Part shown: positions 33,610 to 42,901 of the stretch, in pieces
Position numbering within the stretch: position 1 is the stretch's first letter
Layout: each line of letters starts with the position of its first letter
From: Enterobacteriaceae bacterium UBA7338
Lineage (GTDB): Bacteria > Pseudomonadota > Gammaproteobacteria > Enterobacterales > Enterobacteriaceae
Reading direction: 5' to 3'
Assembly: GCA_002480085.1 (NCBI GenBank)
Contig: DKPJ01000011.1
Span: 426,389-490,388, forward strand
DNA length: 64,000 bases
Made by a program: the position numbers and the translations under genes
Notes under the pieces: model-generated
Seen by the model: only the letters and a program-made list of their open reading frames with translations
Told to the model about the DNA's origin: nothing
The model's database searches: none

Positions 33610-34758
33610 TTAGCGCGCCACGCGCAGGCCGTTTTCGACGCCGCGGCTGAACATCACCTGCCAGAGCTGAATATCCCGTGCGCGAAATGCTCCGGCGCAG
33701 GCGTTCAGGTAGTAACTGAACATGCGCTTAAAGCGCTCAGAGTAGTTATCGGCAATCTCCGGCCACGTTGCCATAAACCGCTCATGCCATGCCATTAGCG
33801 TAGTATCGTAATCTGCGCCAAAGTTATGCCAGTCCTCCATAATGAAATGAGGCTCGCTGGCGTTCGCTATCTGGCGCACCGACGGCAGGCAGCCGTTCGG
33901 GAAGATATACTTATCAATCCAGGGGTCAACGTTGTTATCGGTTATTTTTGAGCCGATAGTGTGGAGCAAAAACAGGCCCTCAGGTTTGAGGTTGCGATCG
34001 ACCACCTCAAAATAGGTGGCGTAGTTTTTCGGGCCGACGTGCTCAAACATGCCGACGGAGACCACGCGGTCAAACTGATCGTTCAGATCGCGGTAATCCT
34101 GCAGCAGGATGGTGACATCCAGCCCTTCGCAGCGCGCCTGGGCCATTTTTTGCTGCTCGGCTGAAATAGTCACGCCGGTCACGCTGACGCCGTAGTTTTT
34201 AGCCATAAAGTAGGCCAGACCACCCCATCCGCAGCCGATATCCAGCACGCGCATGCCGGGCTGCAGCTGTAATTTTTCACAGATTAGCCGCAGCTTGGCC
34301 TGCTGCGCCTCCTCCAGCGTCTGCGCCTCTTTCCAGTAGGCGCAGGAGTACTGCATATAGGGGTCAAGCATGCGGCTGAAGAGATCGTTACCAAGATCGT
34401 AGTGCTCTTTACCGACTATCCAGGCGCGCTTCTGGGTTTGCAGATTGAGCACCCGCGCTGCTGCGATGCGCAGCGTATCTTTGAGATGGCGCGGCATCTG
34501 GTTTTCCAGACCGGCGCGAAGCACTTTGCTAAAGAACATATCCAGCCGGTCACACTCCCACCAGCCATCCATATAGCTCTCACCCAGCCCGAGCGAGCCT
34601 TCCTTTAGCACGCGCTTAAAAAAACGGGGATTTTTCACCCGAATATCCGAGGGGGCGGTGCCGTTGATGCTGATGCCCGCGCGGCTTAACAGCTCGTTTG
34701 CGATACGGAACCAGTTATCGCTCTGTATGTTGACTTCTTCTATACACGATGAACTCAT
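33610..34758 (-). CDS. cfa: Cyclopropane-fatty-acyl-phospholipid synthase
   Basis: 382 residues as in E. coli. The enzyme adds a methylene group from S-adenosylmethionine to double bonds of membrane phospholipids, mainly in stationary phase, raising acid resistance. The methyltransferase motif VLDIGCGWGGLAYFMAKNYG (about 171-190) binds the methyl donor, and the bicarbonate-site cysteine region YMQYSCAYW (about 137) is present. The 267-base upstream gap (34,759-35,025) has room for the stress-sigma promoter and the long leader bound by RydC in E. coli, but I could not mark those sites. Confidence 0.96.
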   Translation of the reverse strand: MSSSCIEEVNIQSDNWFRIANELLSRAGISINGTAPSDIRVKNPRFFKRVLKEGSLGLGESYMDGWWECDRLDMFFSKVLRAGLENQMPRHLKDTLRIAAARVLNLQTQKRAWIVGKEHYDLGNDLFSRMLDPYMQYSCAYWKEAQTLEEAQQAKLRLICEKLQLQPGMRVLDIGCGWGGLAYFMAKNYGVSVTGVTISAEQQKMAQARCEGLDVTILLQDYRDLNDQFDRVVSVGMFEHVGPKNYATYFEVVDRNLKPEGLFLLHTIGSKITDNNVDPWIDKYIFPNGCLPSVRQIANASEPHFIMEDWHNFGADYDTTLMAWHERFMATWPEIADNYSERFKRMFSYYLNACAGAFRARDIQLWQVMFSRGVENGLRVAR

Positions 34759-35025
34759 AGCTTCTCCATCACCCTATGTGATCAGAACCTTCAAACAGCG
34801 TAGACGCTTTTAATGGTTTGTGAGAAATCCCACGGAACGGGCCGTGAGCTTGATATCCGACGTAGAACAGAGGAAGGGAGATAGCCCTTGCCGAAAATGC
34901 CGTCCATGGGAGAACAGGCGCACCCCTGCGCCTGCGAAAACATCATATTTTTGTTAATAAAAATTATCGAATTGACTATAGGCCTCAAAATGAGGTGATT
35001 CAACCCATTATTGTTAGCTAGCTAA

Positions 35026-36186
35026 TTATTTAGCTGCCTGTTTTTGCAGGCGATAACCCAGCCCGGCAAGCAGAACGGTCAGCAGCATAACGCTGGTGGT
35101 GGTGAGCAGAGGCGTGGCGATTAGCGTCGAGACCAGCAGGCTGGCGAAAAAGCAGAGGCCCAGCTGGAGGGTATTTTGCAGCGCCGCCGCACGTCCTGCC
35201 GCCTGGGGAAAGGGACTTAGCGCCTGGGCTACAACGATCGGGTAGATTGCGCCGTTAGCCATCGCCATCACGCAGAACGGGGATAACAAGAGCGTTAACG
35301 AAACCTGCGGAATGAAGGCCACCAGCCAGACGGCAACCACGCTGAAAGCATAGAGGGCCAGCAGCCAGGGCAGCAGGCGCGAACCCTGCCAGCGTTGCAG
35401 GGCTGCCCGACAGCCGTAGCCGCCTACCAGAAAGGCAATGGTCTGCGGGACGTAGCTCAACCCAATCGCCGTAGGACCATACCCCAGCGCGCTAAGAATA
35501 AACGGCGAGCCGGTAAGCCAGGCGAAAAAGCTGGCCGAGCAGGCGGCGTAGATCGTCACGTTTCCACAGTAAAAGCGGGAGCGTAACAGCAGCCCGAAGG
35601 TCACGGGAGCAGTCTGCGGCTGGTTTTTCCTCGCCGGTTTTTTAAGGCGCAGCGCGGGAAGCATCAGCAGCAGGGTGATGACAAACAGCACCGCGAAGAT
35701 GGTCTGCCAGTGGGAGTGGGCGAGGATCCAGCTTCCCAGCAGCGGGGCGAGGGCAGGCGACAGCCCTACCAGCGGCATGACAGTGGCAAAAATACGGTTA
35801 ACCCGCTGGGCCGGATAGTAGTCGGTGACCAGCGTCTGCCATGTCACCGCGGCGGCACACACCCCTACGGCCTGCACGAAGCGCAGCGCCAGCAGCGTGG
35901 TGCCATCACGTACCCACAGCATGCCGATGCAGCCGAAAGCAAACAGCCCCAGCCCGCAGAGCAGTATCGGCTTACGGCCAAAGCGATCCGAGAGCGGTCC
36001 CCATACCAGCTGGGCGAGGGCAAAACCGGCCAGAAACAGGCTCAGGCTGGCGCTAACCGCCGATGCGGGCGTATTGAGATCCTGCTGAATGGCCGTAAAC
36101 GCCGGCAGGTACATATCCGTTGCCAGGAAGCCCAGCACGCTTAATCCCGCCAGCCAGACTAAAAATCCTTTACCAGGTAACATCAT
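35026..36186 (-). CDS. punC: MFS transporter PunC (YdhC), Bcr/CflA type
   Basis: 386 residues with twelve membrane segments, about 17 shorter at the C-terminus than E. coli YdhC. The signature ATDMYLPAF near the N-terminus and GPLSDRFGRKP (about 63-73) is the Bcr/CflA drug-proton family. In E. coli this protein has been linked to purine nucleoside uptake and renamed PunC, controlled by the divergent LysR regulator PunR. The shared 136-base gap with punR should hold both promoters. Confidence 0.9.
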   Translation of the reverse strand: MMLPGKGFLVWLAGLSVLGFLATDMYLPAFTAIQQDLNTPASAVSASLSLFLAGFALAQLVWGPLSDRFGRKPILLCGLGLFAFGCIGMLWVRDGTTLLALRFVQAVGVCAAAVTWQTLVTDYYPAQRVNRIFATVMPLVGLSPALAPLLGSWILAHSHWQTIFAVLFVITLLLMLPALRLKKPARKNQPQTAPVTFGLLLRSRFYCGNVTIYAACSASFFAWLTGSPFILSALGYGPTAIGLSYVPQTIAFLVGGYGCRAALQRWQGSRLLPWLLALYAFSVVAVWLVAFIPQVSLTLLLSPFCVMAMANGAIYPIVVAQALSPFPQAAGRAAALQNTLQLGLCFFASLLVSTLIATPLLTTTSVMLLTVLLAGLGYRLQKQAAK

Positions 36187-36322
36187 CTTTCCTTCTTGTT
36201 ATTTTTTCACGAAACAGGTGATAAACAGCGCAGATTACAAAGCCGCAAAGTGTAGGCAGTGCAAGACCGGTTGTGAAACGGTAATATTTGCGCGGTGCAT
36301 TCAAAAATTTTGCAGGCAGAAT

Positions 36323-37234
36323 ATGTGGTCAGATTACTCGCTTGAAGTGGTAGATACCGTCGCCCGTACCGGCAGCTTCAGCGCCGCAGCCCAGGAGCTG
36401 CACCGGGTTCCCTCGGCGATTAGCTACACCGTACGTCAGCTCGAGGAGTGGCTGGCCGTGCCGCTGTTTGAGCGACGGCACCGGGACGTGGTGCTGACGC
36501 CCGCTGGCAGCTGTTTTTTACAGGAGGGGCGATCTGTCATCAAAAAAATGCAGGTCACCCGGCAGCAGTGCCAGCAGATTGCCAACGGCTGGCGCGGTCA
36601 GCTAGCCATCGCGGTGGACAACATTGTCCGCCCCGAGCGCACCCGGCGGATGATCGTTGACTTCTATCGCCATTTTTCCGACGTTGAGCTGCTGGTGCAA
36701 AAAGAGGTGTTTAATGGCGTATGGGATGCGTTGGCCGACGGGCGCGTGGAGCTGGCCATTGGGGCCACACGAGCCATACCCGTGGGTGGGCGCTTTGCTT
36801 TTCGCGATATGGGGATGCTCAACTGGCGCTGCGTCGTGGCCGTTCACCACCCGCTGGCGGGCATGCGTGGCCCGCTGAGCGATGACATCCTGCGCGGCTG
36901 GCCGTCGCTGGTGTGGGAAGATACCTCTCGCCTGCTGCCCAAGCGGATCACCTGGCTGCTGGATAACCAGCGGCGAATGGTGGTGCCGGACTGGACCTCC
37001 TCCGCTGAATGCCTGAGCGCGGGGCTATGCGTAGGCATGGTGCCGGGCCATTTTGCCCGGCCGTGGCTCGATCGCGGTGAGTGGGTGGAGCTACAGCTGG
37101 AGGAGCCGTTTCCGGACGCGGCCTGCTGCCTGACCTGGCAGCAAAACGATAACTCGCCTGCGCTGGGCTGGCTGCTGGACTATTTAGGGGATAGCGACAC
37201 GCTTAACGGGGAGTGGCTGCGGGAGCCAGAGTAG
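36323..37234 (+). CDS. punR: LysR-type regulator PunR (YdhB)
   Basis: 303 residues from ATG 36323, the family start (MWSDYSLEVVDTVARTGSFS); the opening further upstream overlaps punC and is not coding. The N-terminal winged helix (about 5-62: SFSAAAQELHRVPSAISYTVRQLE) is followed by the ligand-binding domain. E. coli YdhB activates the divergent punC in response to purine nucleosides. It is convergent with purR, with only 18 bases between the two stops. Confidence 0.92.
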   Translation: MWSDYSLEVVDTVARTGSFSAAAQELHRVPSAISYTVRQLEEWLAVPLFERRHRDVVLTPAGSCFLQEGRSVIKKMQVTRQQCQQIANGWRGQLAIAVDNIVRPERTRRMIVDFYRHFSDVELLVQKEVFNGVWDALADGRVELAIGATRAIPVGGRFAFRDMGMLNWRCVVAVHHPLAGMRGPLSDDILRGWPSLVWEDTSRLLPKRITWLLDNQRRMVVPDWTSSAECLSAGLCVGMVPGHFARPWLDRGEWVELQLEEPFPDAACCLTWQQNDNSPALGWLLDYLGDSDTLNGEWLREPE

Positions 37235-37252
37235 TCGGCTCCCGAAGATCCA

Positions 37253-38278
37253 CTAGCGACGATAGTCGCGGAAGGGGCCGTCAGCCACCGAGCGACGCTC
37301 GATCAGGCGGGGATGCACCTCAATCGACTGTGACTCTTCACGCTTGTTGACGATGCGGTCCATCAGCATATTGAACGCCGTCTCCCCCAGCGAGTCTTTT
37401 GGCTGGTGGATGGTGGTCAGCGCTGGGGTAAAGAATCGGGCGTTACGCACGTTATCATAGCCGATCAGCGAAACATCCTGCGGCACGCGCAGACCCATCT
37501 CATCGACGGCGCAGAGGGCACCCATTGCCATCACATCGCCACCGCAGAACACGGCGGTAGGGCGGTGCGGCTGGGAGAGGATCTGCTGCATCGCCCGGTA
37601 ACCGGATTCGGGTTCAAAGTCACCCTGCACGATCCAGTTCTCCGGCACGTTGATCAGCGCCTCTTCCATGGCTTTCATAAAGCCGGCCAGACGGCCCGCG
37701 CCGGTATTGCGCTCAAGGGGACCCGGGATCACGCCGATCTCACGGTGGCCACGCTCGACCAGGTAGCGGCCAGCCATATAGCCACCCTCAAAGGCGTTAT
37801 CGATCACCGAGTCGGTAAAGTCCGCTTTCGCTTCGCCCCAGTCCATTACCACCATAGGGATATGGCGATACTCCTCCAGCATGCTAAGCAGCGGAGCAGG
37901 ATATTCGGAGCACATCACCAGCAGGCCATCGACGCGCTTCTGCGCCATCATCGAGAGATAGGCACGCTGCTTCTCGAGGTTATTCCAGGCATTGCCGAGA
38001 ATCAGGGTATAGCCCTTCTGGAAGCAGTTCTTCTCTACCGCTTCGATAATCTCGGCGAAATAGGGCGCTTCACTGCTGGTCGCCAGCAGGCCGATTGATT
38101 TGGTGTGGTTAACCTTCAGGCTGCGGGCCACGGCGCTGGGTGAATAGTGCAGCTCTTTGATGGCTGCCCACACCGCGTTACGCGTCTCTTCCGCGACAAA
38201 GCGGGTTTTGTTAATAACATGTGATACGGTTGTGGTGGAAACGTTTGCTCGTTTCGCTACGTCTTTTATAGTTGCCAT
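37253..38278 (-). CDS. purR: Purine repressor PurR
   Basis: 341 residues as in E. coli. The LacI-type DNA-binding head is intact (TIKDVAKRANVSTTTVSHVIN, with the hinge helix SPSAVARSLKV about 47-57), followed by a periplasmic-binding-protein-like domain that takes hypoxanthine or guanine. It represses purine synthesis genes and itself: one operator lies upstream and another inside the first codons, as in E. coli. Confidence 0.97.
   Translation of the reverse strand: MATIKDVAKRANVSTTTVSHVINKTRFVAEETRNAVWAAIKELHYSPSAVARSLKVNHTKSIGLLATSSEAPYFAEIIEAVEKNCFQKGYTLILGNAWNNLEKQRAYLSMMAQKRVDGLLVMCSEYPAPLLSMLEEYRHIPMVVMDWGEAKADFTDSVIDNAFEGGYMAGRYLVERGHREIGVIPGPLERNTGAGRLAGFMKAMEEALINVPENWIVQGDFEPESGYRAMQQILSQPHRPTAVFCGGDVMAMGALCAVDEMGLRVPQDVSLIGYDNVRNARFFTPALTTIHQPKDSLGETAFNMLMDRIVNKREESQSIEVHPRLIERRSVADGPFRDYRR
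38235..38250 (-). promoter_or_regulatory. PurR operator O2 within purR
   Basis: GTGGAAACGTTTGCTC around the core AAACGTTT, inside the purR coding start. E. coli purR has a second operator in the same place. Confidence 0.7.
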
Positions 38279-38322
38279 TCAATGTCACTCCAGACCACGA
38301 CGTAAGCTCCTGAAAATAGTGT

Positions 38323-38338
38323 AGGTAAACGTTTGCCT
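38323..38338 (-). promoter_or_regulatory. PurR operator O1 upstream of purR
   Basis: AGGTAAACGTTTGCCT, a near-perfect palindrome matching the PUR box (consensus ACGCAAACGTTTNCNT). It lies 45 bases ahead of the purR start and should mediate autorepression. Confidence 0.88.
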
Positions 38339-38574
38339 CTACTCAGCCCTCATACAACCTTTGGGTTGCGATTTGCCGGGAAAACGACACGGAACGTCAG
38401 GAGGGGTCTATGGCCGGTACGCGAATAAATTTAGCGTGGAATTTTGTCTTATCTTGATGAAAAGGGGAAGCGTTAAAACGCATATCACCCCAAATCAAAG
38501 AAGATTTTTGCCCATAAATGTGTAAAAATGAGCTGGCTCACTTTTTGTGGGGTAATAAGAATGGAGAGAAATTG

Positions 38575-38664
38575 ATGAGTGCAGATCTGAAGTTTTCCCT
38601 GATGACTACCGTTGTCGTGCTGGGCCTGATTGTTGCTGGTGCGCTGACCGCTGCGTTAAACTGA
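38575..38664 (+). CDS. ynhF: Small membrane protein YnhF
   Basis: 29 residues, MSADLKFSLMTTVVVLGLIV then AGALTAALN, almost identical in layout to E. coli YnhF, a one-pass inner-membrane protein of unknown function. It follows GGAGAGAAATTG and sits, as in E. coli, between purR and ydhP. A perfect 20-bp palindrome GAGGGAGAGCGCTCTCCCTC follows at about 38,674-38,693 and may end the transcript. Confidence 0.9.
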   Translation: MSADLKFSLMTTVVVLGLIVAGALTAALN

Positions 38665-38838
38665 TTTAGCATGAGGGAGAGCGCTCTCCCTCTGCTGTTT
38701 CCACCCCTCTCTTATTGTTATCAAAATGGCAATAAACTTTTGTTAGTTTGATAACTTCTGTTTTTTTGTGATAAATGTCATGCTTTTGCCTTCTGTGACG
38801 GTGTCGCCTGTTCGACACGGCAATTCTGGAGTCAAAAC

Positions 38839-40005
38839 ATGAAAATCAATTTTCCCCTGCTGGCCCTGGCGATAGGGGCATTTGGCATTGGAACCACCGA
38901 GTTCTCGCCGATGGGTCTGCTGCCGACTATCGCCCGCGGGGTCGATGTCTCTATTCCGGCAGCGGGAATGCTCATCAGCGCCTACGCCATTGGCGTAATG
39001 GTGGGGGCACCGCTGATGACGCTGCTGCTCTCTCATCGTGCCCGCCGTAGCGCGTTGATCTTCCTGATGGCAATCTTTACCCTGGGCAACGTGCTGTCAG
39101 CCATCTCCCCGGACTACACTACTCTGCTGCTGTCGCGCATTATCACCAGCCTTAACCATGGCGCATTCTTTGGCCTCGGATCGGTGGTGGCGGCAAGCGT
39201 CGTGCCGAAAGAGAAGCAGGCCAGCGCGGTAGCCACCATGTTTATGGGGCTGACCATCGCTAACATCGGCGGCGTACCGGCGGCGACCTGGCTGGGTGAA
39301 ACCATCGGCTGGCGGATGTCGTTTCTTGCCACGGCGGGGCTGGGCGTGATCTCAATCCTGAGCCTCTTCTTCTCCCTGCCGAAAGGCAGCGCCGGGGAGC
39401 GTCCTGAGGTGCGTAAGGAGCTGGCCGTATTGATGCGTCCGCAGGTGCTGTCGGCGCTGCTGACTACCGTGCTGGGGGCGGGGGCAATGTTCACCCTCTA
39501 TACCTACATCGCGCCGGTGCTGCATGAGATTGCCCATGCCACGCCGCTGTTTGTTACCGCCATGCTGGTGCTGATTGGCGTTGGCTTCTCTATCGGCAAC
39601 TACCTCGGCGGCAAGCTGGCGGATCGCTCCGTAAGCGGTACCCTGAAGGGCTTTTTCCTGCTGCTGATCGTAATTATGCTGGCGATCCCGCTGCTGGCGC
39701 GTAACGAGCTGGGGGCGGCAGTGAGCATGGTTATCTGGGGGGCGGCGACCTTTGCCGTAGTGCCGCCGCTGCAGATGCGCGTCATGCGCGTAGCCCATGA
39801 GGCACCCGGCCTGTCGTCATCCGTTAATATTGGTGCTTTCAACCTCGGTAACGCGCTGGGTGCAGCGGCGGGCGGGGCGGTGATCTCCAGCGGATTAGGT
39901 TACAGCGCTGTCCCTGTGACCGGGGCGCTGATTGCGGTGCTGGCGCTGCTGCTGGTGCTGGTATCAGGACGTGGTCAGGCCGAACGCGAATACGCGGTCG
40001 AGTAA
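38839..40005 (+). CDS. ydhP: MFS transporter YdhP
   Basis: 388 residues, twelve membrane segments, AraJ/SotB-like DHA1 family. The opening FPLLALAIGAFGIGTTEFSPMG and the LGETIGWRMSFLA block are typical. The natural substrate is not known. In E. coli sodB lies directly after this locus (on the opposite strand); here only 42 bases with a shared hairpin separate it from mepH. Confidence 0.93.
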   Translation: MKINFPLLALAIGAFGIGTTEFSPMGLLPTIARGVDVSIPAAGMLISAYAIGVMVGAPLMTLLLSHRARRSALIFLMAIFTLGNVLSAISPDYTTLLLSRIITSLNHGAFFGLGSVVAASVVPKEKQASAVATMFMGLTIANIGGVPAATWLGETIGWRMSFLATAGLGVISILSLFFSLPKGSAGERPEVRKELAVLMRPQVLSALLTTVLGAGAMFTLYTYIAPVLHEIAHATPLFVTAMLVLIGVGFSIGNYLGGKLADRSVSGTLKGFFLLLIVIMLAIPLLARNELGAAVSMVIWGAATFAVVPPLQMRVMRVAHEAPGLSSSVNIGAFNLGNALGAAAGGAVISSGLGYSAVPVTGALIAVLALLLVLVSGRGQAEREYAVE

Positions 40006-40015
40006 GGCAGAAGAG

Positions 40016-40046
40016 AGCGTCCTGCCACGGGCTGGCAGGACGCTTA
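40016..40046. terminator. Hairpin shared by ydhP and mepH
   Basis: An 11-bp perfect stem AGCGTCCTGCC/GGCAGGACGCT at 40016-40044. It is in the 42-base gap between the convergent stops, so it probably ends both transcripts; the T-tracts are short. Confidence 0.65.
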
Positions 40047-40047
40047 A

Positions 40048-40893
40048 TTAACGAAGGGTCTTAGAGGTCATTACCCGGCGTGCGCCGACATAGTGGCGCT
40101 GCCAGTAATCTTCGCTCAGGGAGGTGATCTGGATATCCTGGCCGCTGCGCGGAGACTGAATGAATTTACCATTGCCGACGTAAACGCCGACGTGATCGGC
40201 CGTGCCACGGCCCTGGGTACGGAAGAAGACCAGATCGCCGCTCTGCAGCTCACCGGTATTTACCGGGGAGGCATCGCGCAGGTGGTACATCTCATTGGCC
40301 GTACGAGGGATGCGGAACTTGACCAGATCCTTATAGGCGTAATAGACCAGACCGCTGCAGTCAAAGCCGGTGCGCGGGGAGGAGCCACCCCAGCGATAGG
40401 GTTTGCCGATCTGATCCATTAATTTATTCATTGCCGTCTTCTGCGCTTTTTGCACCCGGGCCTTATGCAGATCCGCCAGCGTCTCTGGCTTGCCGCCTTT
40501 TGCCTTCACGCAGCGTGTCTTGTGGCCTTTACGCACGGTGCACTTTTCCGCCATTGCGATAGAAGCGGTCTTATCAGGGCTGTTTTTTGTACGGCGGGAG
40601 GCGACTTTACTGGCTTTTGCGCTGCTGGTAGCGCGTTTGGAGCTGGAAGAGGCGGGTTTGGAAGCGCTTGTTTTTTTATCGCTCTTTTTAGTTGTACTTT
40701 TTGCAGTGCCACTGCTTTTCTTTGCGGTCTTTTGGTTAGTGCTTTTACTCTTTTGCTCTGATGTTTTTGCCAAATGCGTTTTTTGCACGGCAGAGGGCCG
40801 CGCCTGTTCGGACGCCCAGGACAGCGGCGTGAACGTCAGCGAGGTAAAAACTAAAGCACAGAGCGTGATCGAGATTTTATTTATCCGCGCCAC
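40048..40893 (-). CDS. mepH: Murein DD-endopeptidase MepH (YdhO)
   Basis: 281 residues. A signal peptide (about 1-27, cut near SWA) leads to a lysine/serine-rich, strongly basic linker (about 45-115), then an NlpC/P60 domain: catalytic Cys in RTGFDCSGLVYYAYK (about 192), His in GTADHVGVYVG (about 242) and a third polar residue after it. It cuts D-Ala-mDAP cross-links to let the cell wall grow. The start is 334 bases from grxD, divergent. Confidence 0.94.
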   Translation of the reverse strand: MARINKISITLCALVFTSLTFTPLSWASEQARPSAVQKTHLAKTSEQKSKSTNQKTAKKSSGTAKSTTKKSDKKTSASKPASSSSKRATSSAKASKVASRRTKNSPDKTASIAMAEKCTVRKGHKTRCVKAKGGKPETLADLHKARVQKAQKTAMNKLMDQIGKPYRWGGSSPRTGFDCSGLVYYAYKDLVKFRIPRTANEMYHLRDASPVNTGELQSGDLVFFRTQGRGTADHVGVYVGNGKFIQSPRSGQDIQITSLSEDYWQRHYVGARRVMTSKTLR

Positions 40894-41227
40894 TGAGCAA
40901 TCCCCTGAGTCAGTTAAGCAACTAATAATGCTTGCGTGTGATTTACAAAACGCGTCGATTCTAAAGCATAAAATGGTAAAAGGTTAATAAACTTTTCGCA
41001 TCACAGCTCTGTTTCGTTAGCAAGCGCAAAAAAAAGCAGCAGCCGTCTCTTTTTAGCGCTCACAAGATGACCAGTTGTTAAGCTGAAGGGCTAAGCAGCA
41101 CGATTTTTACGGCAACTTTATCCGTCAGACGATAAACTAACGGTTGGTGAACAAAATGTTATTTTCCCCAGTGGTGTGAAAAGCTAGAATGTCACATCAC
41201 GCCGTAAGAAGTTAAGGAAGCAAGACA
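40894..41227. other. Divergent promoter region mepH / grxD
   Basis: 334 bases, AT-rich, with no supportable gene. It should hold both promoters. AAGGAAG at about 41,213 is the grxD ribosome binding site. I see no operator I can name. Confidence 0.5.
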
Positions 41228-41575
41228 ATGAGCACAACCGTAGAGAAAATTCAGCAGCAGATCGCTGAAAACCCAATCCTTCTGTATATGAAAGGCTCCC
41301 CTAAGCTCCCGAGCTGCGGCTTCTCCGCCCAGGCCGTACAGGCGCTCTCTGCCTGCGGCGAGCGTTTTGCCTACGTTGATATTCTGCAGAACCCGGATAT
41401 CCGCGCCGAGCTGCCAAAATATGCTAACTGGCCGACCTTCCCGCAGCTGTGGGTAGATGGCGAACTGGTTGGCGGCTGCGATATCATCATCGAGATGTAC
41501 CAGCGCGGTGAGCTGCAAACGCTGATCAAAGAGACAGCGGCGAAGTACAAAACGGAAGAGCCTGACGCAGAGTAA
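41228..41575 (+). CDS. grxD: Monothiol glutaredoxin 4
   Basis: 115 residues as in E. coli. The active site CGFS at 30-33 (SPKLPSCGFSAQ) is that of monothiol glutaredoxins, which hold and hand on [2Fe-2S] clusters with glutathione, often with BolA. The glutathione-binding WPTFPQLWVDGELVGGCDI follows. In E. coli lhr lies next to grxD; here rnt follows directly, convergent, after 62 bases. Confidence 0.97.
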   Translation: MSTTVEKIQQQIAENPILLYMKGSPKLPSCGFSAQAVQALSACGERFAYVDILQNPDIRAELPKYANWPTFPQLWVDGELVGGCDIIIEMYQRGELQTLIKETAAKYKTEEPDAE

Positions 41576-41591
41576 GCGTTTCGTTCCGTAT

Positions 41592-41622
41592 AAAAAAAGC
41601 CGCTCACTGGAGCGGCTTTTTT
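41592..41622. terminator. Bidirectional terminator grxD / rnt
   Basis: GCCGCTC/GAGCGGC with loop ACTG at 41599-41616, A-tract before and T-tract after. Confidence 0.88.
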
Positions 41623-41637
41623 GTTTTACGCGCGGCG

Positions 41638-42288
41638 TCACGCCTCGTCCGTCGCTATCGGCAGCGGCCAGCCGCCGAGCCGTTTCCAGCGGTTGACAAT
41701 TTCACAGAACAGCAGGGCGGTCTGCTCCGTATCGTATAGCGCCGAGTGGGCCTGGGTACTGTCAAACGATAGACCGGCGGCCGCACAGGCTTTCGACAGC
41801 ACGGTTTGCCCCAGCGCCAGCCCGCTTAGGGCGGCGGTATCGAAGGTGACGAAGGGGTGGAAGGGGTTGCGCTTGAGCGAGGCGCGCTCAGCGGCGGCCA
41901 TCATAAAGCCGTGATCGAAGGTGGCATTGTGGGCCACCATAATGGCGCGGTTGCAGCCGGAATCTTTGATCCCTTTGCGCACCATCTTAAAAATCGCGTG
42001 CAGCGCGTCGTATTCGCTTACCGCCTCGCGCAGCGGATCGCTGGGATCGATGCCGTTGAACGCCAGCGCCTCAGGGACAAGGTTAGCCCCTTCAAAAGGT
42101 GCCACCTGGAAATGCAGGGTGCTGTCCGGCATCAGCCAGCCATTGCTATCCATCTTTAGCGTCACGGCGGCAATGTCCAGTAGCGCATCGGTTTTGGCAT
42201 TAAACCCGGCGGTTTCGACATCAATCACGACAGGGTAAAAACCACGAAAACGGTCGCAAAGACCGGTGAGCTGTGCGTTATCGGACAT
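41638..42288 (-). CDS. rnt: Ribonuclease T
   Basis: 216 residues, one more than E. coli RNase T. It trims the 3' ends of tRNA and other stable RNAs. The DEDD acids are visible: D23-x-E25 in VIDVETAGF, Asp in VAHNATFDHGF (about 125), and HSALYDTEQTA (about 181-191). In E. coli lhr follows as a second gene of the operon; here it is missing and a terminator follows the rnt stop. Confidence 0.96.
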   Translation of the reverse strand: MSDNAQLTGLCDRFRGFYPVVIDVETAGFNAKTDALLDIAAVTLKMDSNGWLMPDSTLHFQVAPFEGANLVPEALAFNGIDPSDPLREAVSEYDALHAIFKMVRKGIKDSGCNRAIMVAHNATFDHGFMMAAAERASLKRNPFHPFVTFDTAALSGLALGQTVLSKACAAAGLSFDSTQAHSALYDTEQTALLFCEIVNRWKRLGGWPLPIATDEA

Positions 42289-42391
42289 AGGATCTCTTAA
42301 TACAGGAAAAAGCAGCGCGCATTATGGCAAACTTTAGGCAGGGATTGTATAGCACAGATGAAACAACGGGCGCAGAGCGCGCCCGTCAAAA

Positions 42392-42799
42392 TCAGTTACC
42401 CAGGCCGCGGCCAGCGTCTTTCTCTTCAATCAGCTCAATCTTATAACCGTCTGGATCTTCAACAAAGGCGATAACGGTAGTGCCGCCTTTAACCGGGCCG
42501 GCTTCGCGCGTTACGTTGCCGCCGTTTTGACGAATGCGCTCGCAGGCTTCGGCTGCGTTCTCTACGCTGAGGGCAATGTGACCATAGGCAGTACCCAGCT
42601 CGTAGCTATCCACGCCCCAGTTATAGGTCAGCTCGATCACCGCTTCATCGCTCTCCGGGCCGTAGCCAACGAACGCCAGCGAGTATTTATATTCGGTGTT
42701 TTCGCTGGTGCGCAGCAGCTGCATGCCCAGAACCTTGGTGTAGAACTCAATGGAACGTTGCAGGTCGCCAACGCGCAGCATGGTATGAAGTAAGCGCAT
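42392..42799 (-). CDS. gloA: Glyoxalase I
   Basis: 135 residues, E. coli length. It turns the methylglyoxal-glutathione adduct into lactoylglutathione. Metal ligands are in place: His5 (MRLLHTML), Glu56 (AVIELTYN), His74 (YGHIALSV) and Glu122 (YKIELIE). In E. coli it is co-transcribed with nemRA, which detoxify related electrophiles; the same order and strand are kept here. Confidence 0.97.
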   Translation of the reverse strand: MRLLHTMLRVGDLQRSIEFYTKVLGMQLLRTSENTEYKYSLAFVGYGPESDEAVIELTYNWGVDSYELGTAYGHIALSVENAAEACERIRQNGGNVTREAGPVKGGTTVIAFVEDPDGYKIELIEEKDAGRGLGN

Positions 42800-42901
42800 A
42801 ATATCCTCTTTCGTTTTTTTGCTCAGGCATAAAATAAAGAAATACTGTTTTAGTATAGCGGCGGATCCCTGCCGCTATCAATGTCAGTTAAAGAGTGTTG
42901 G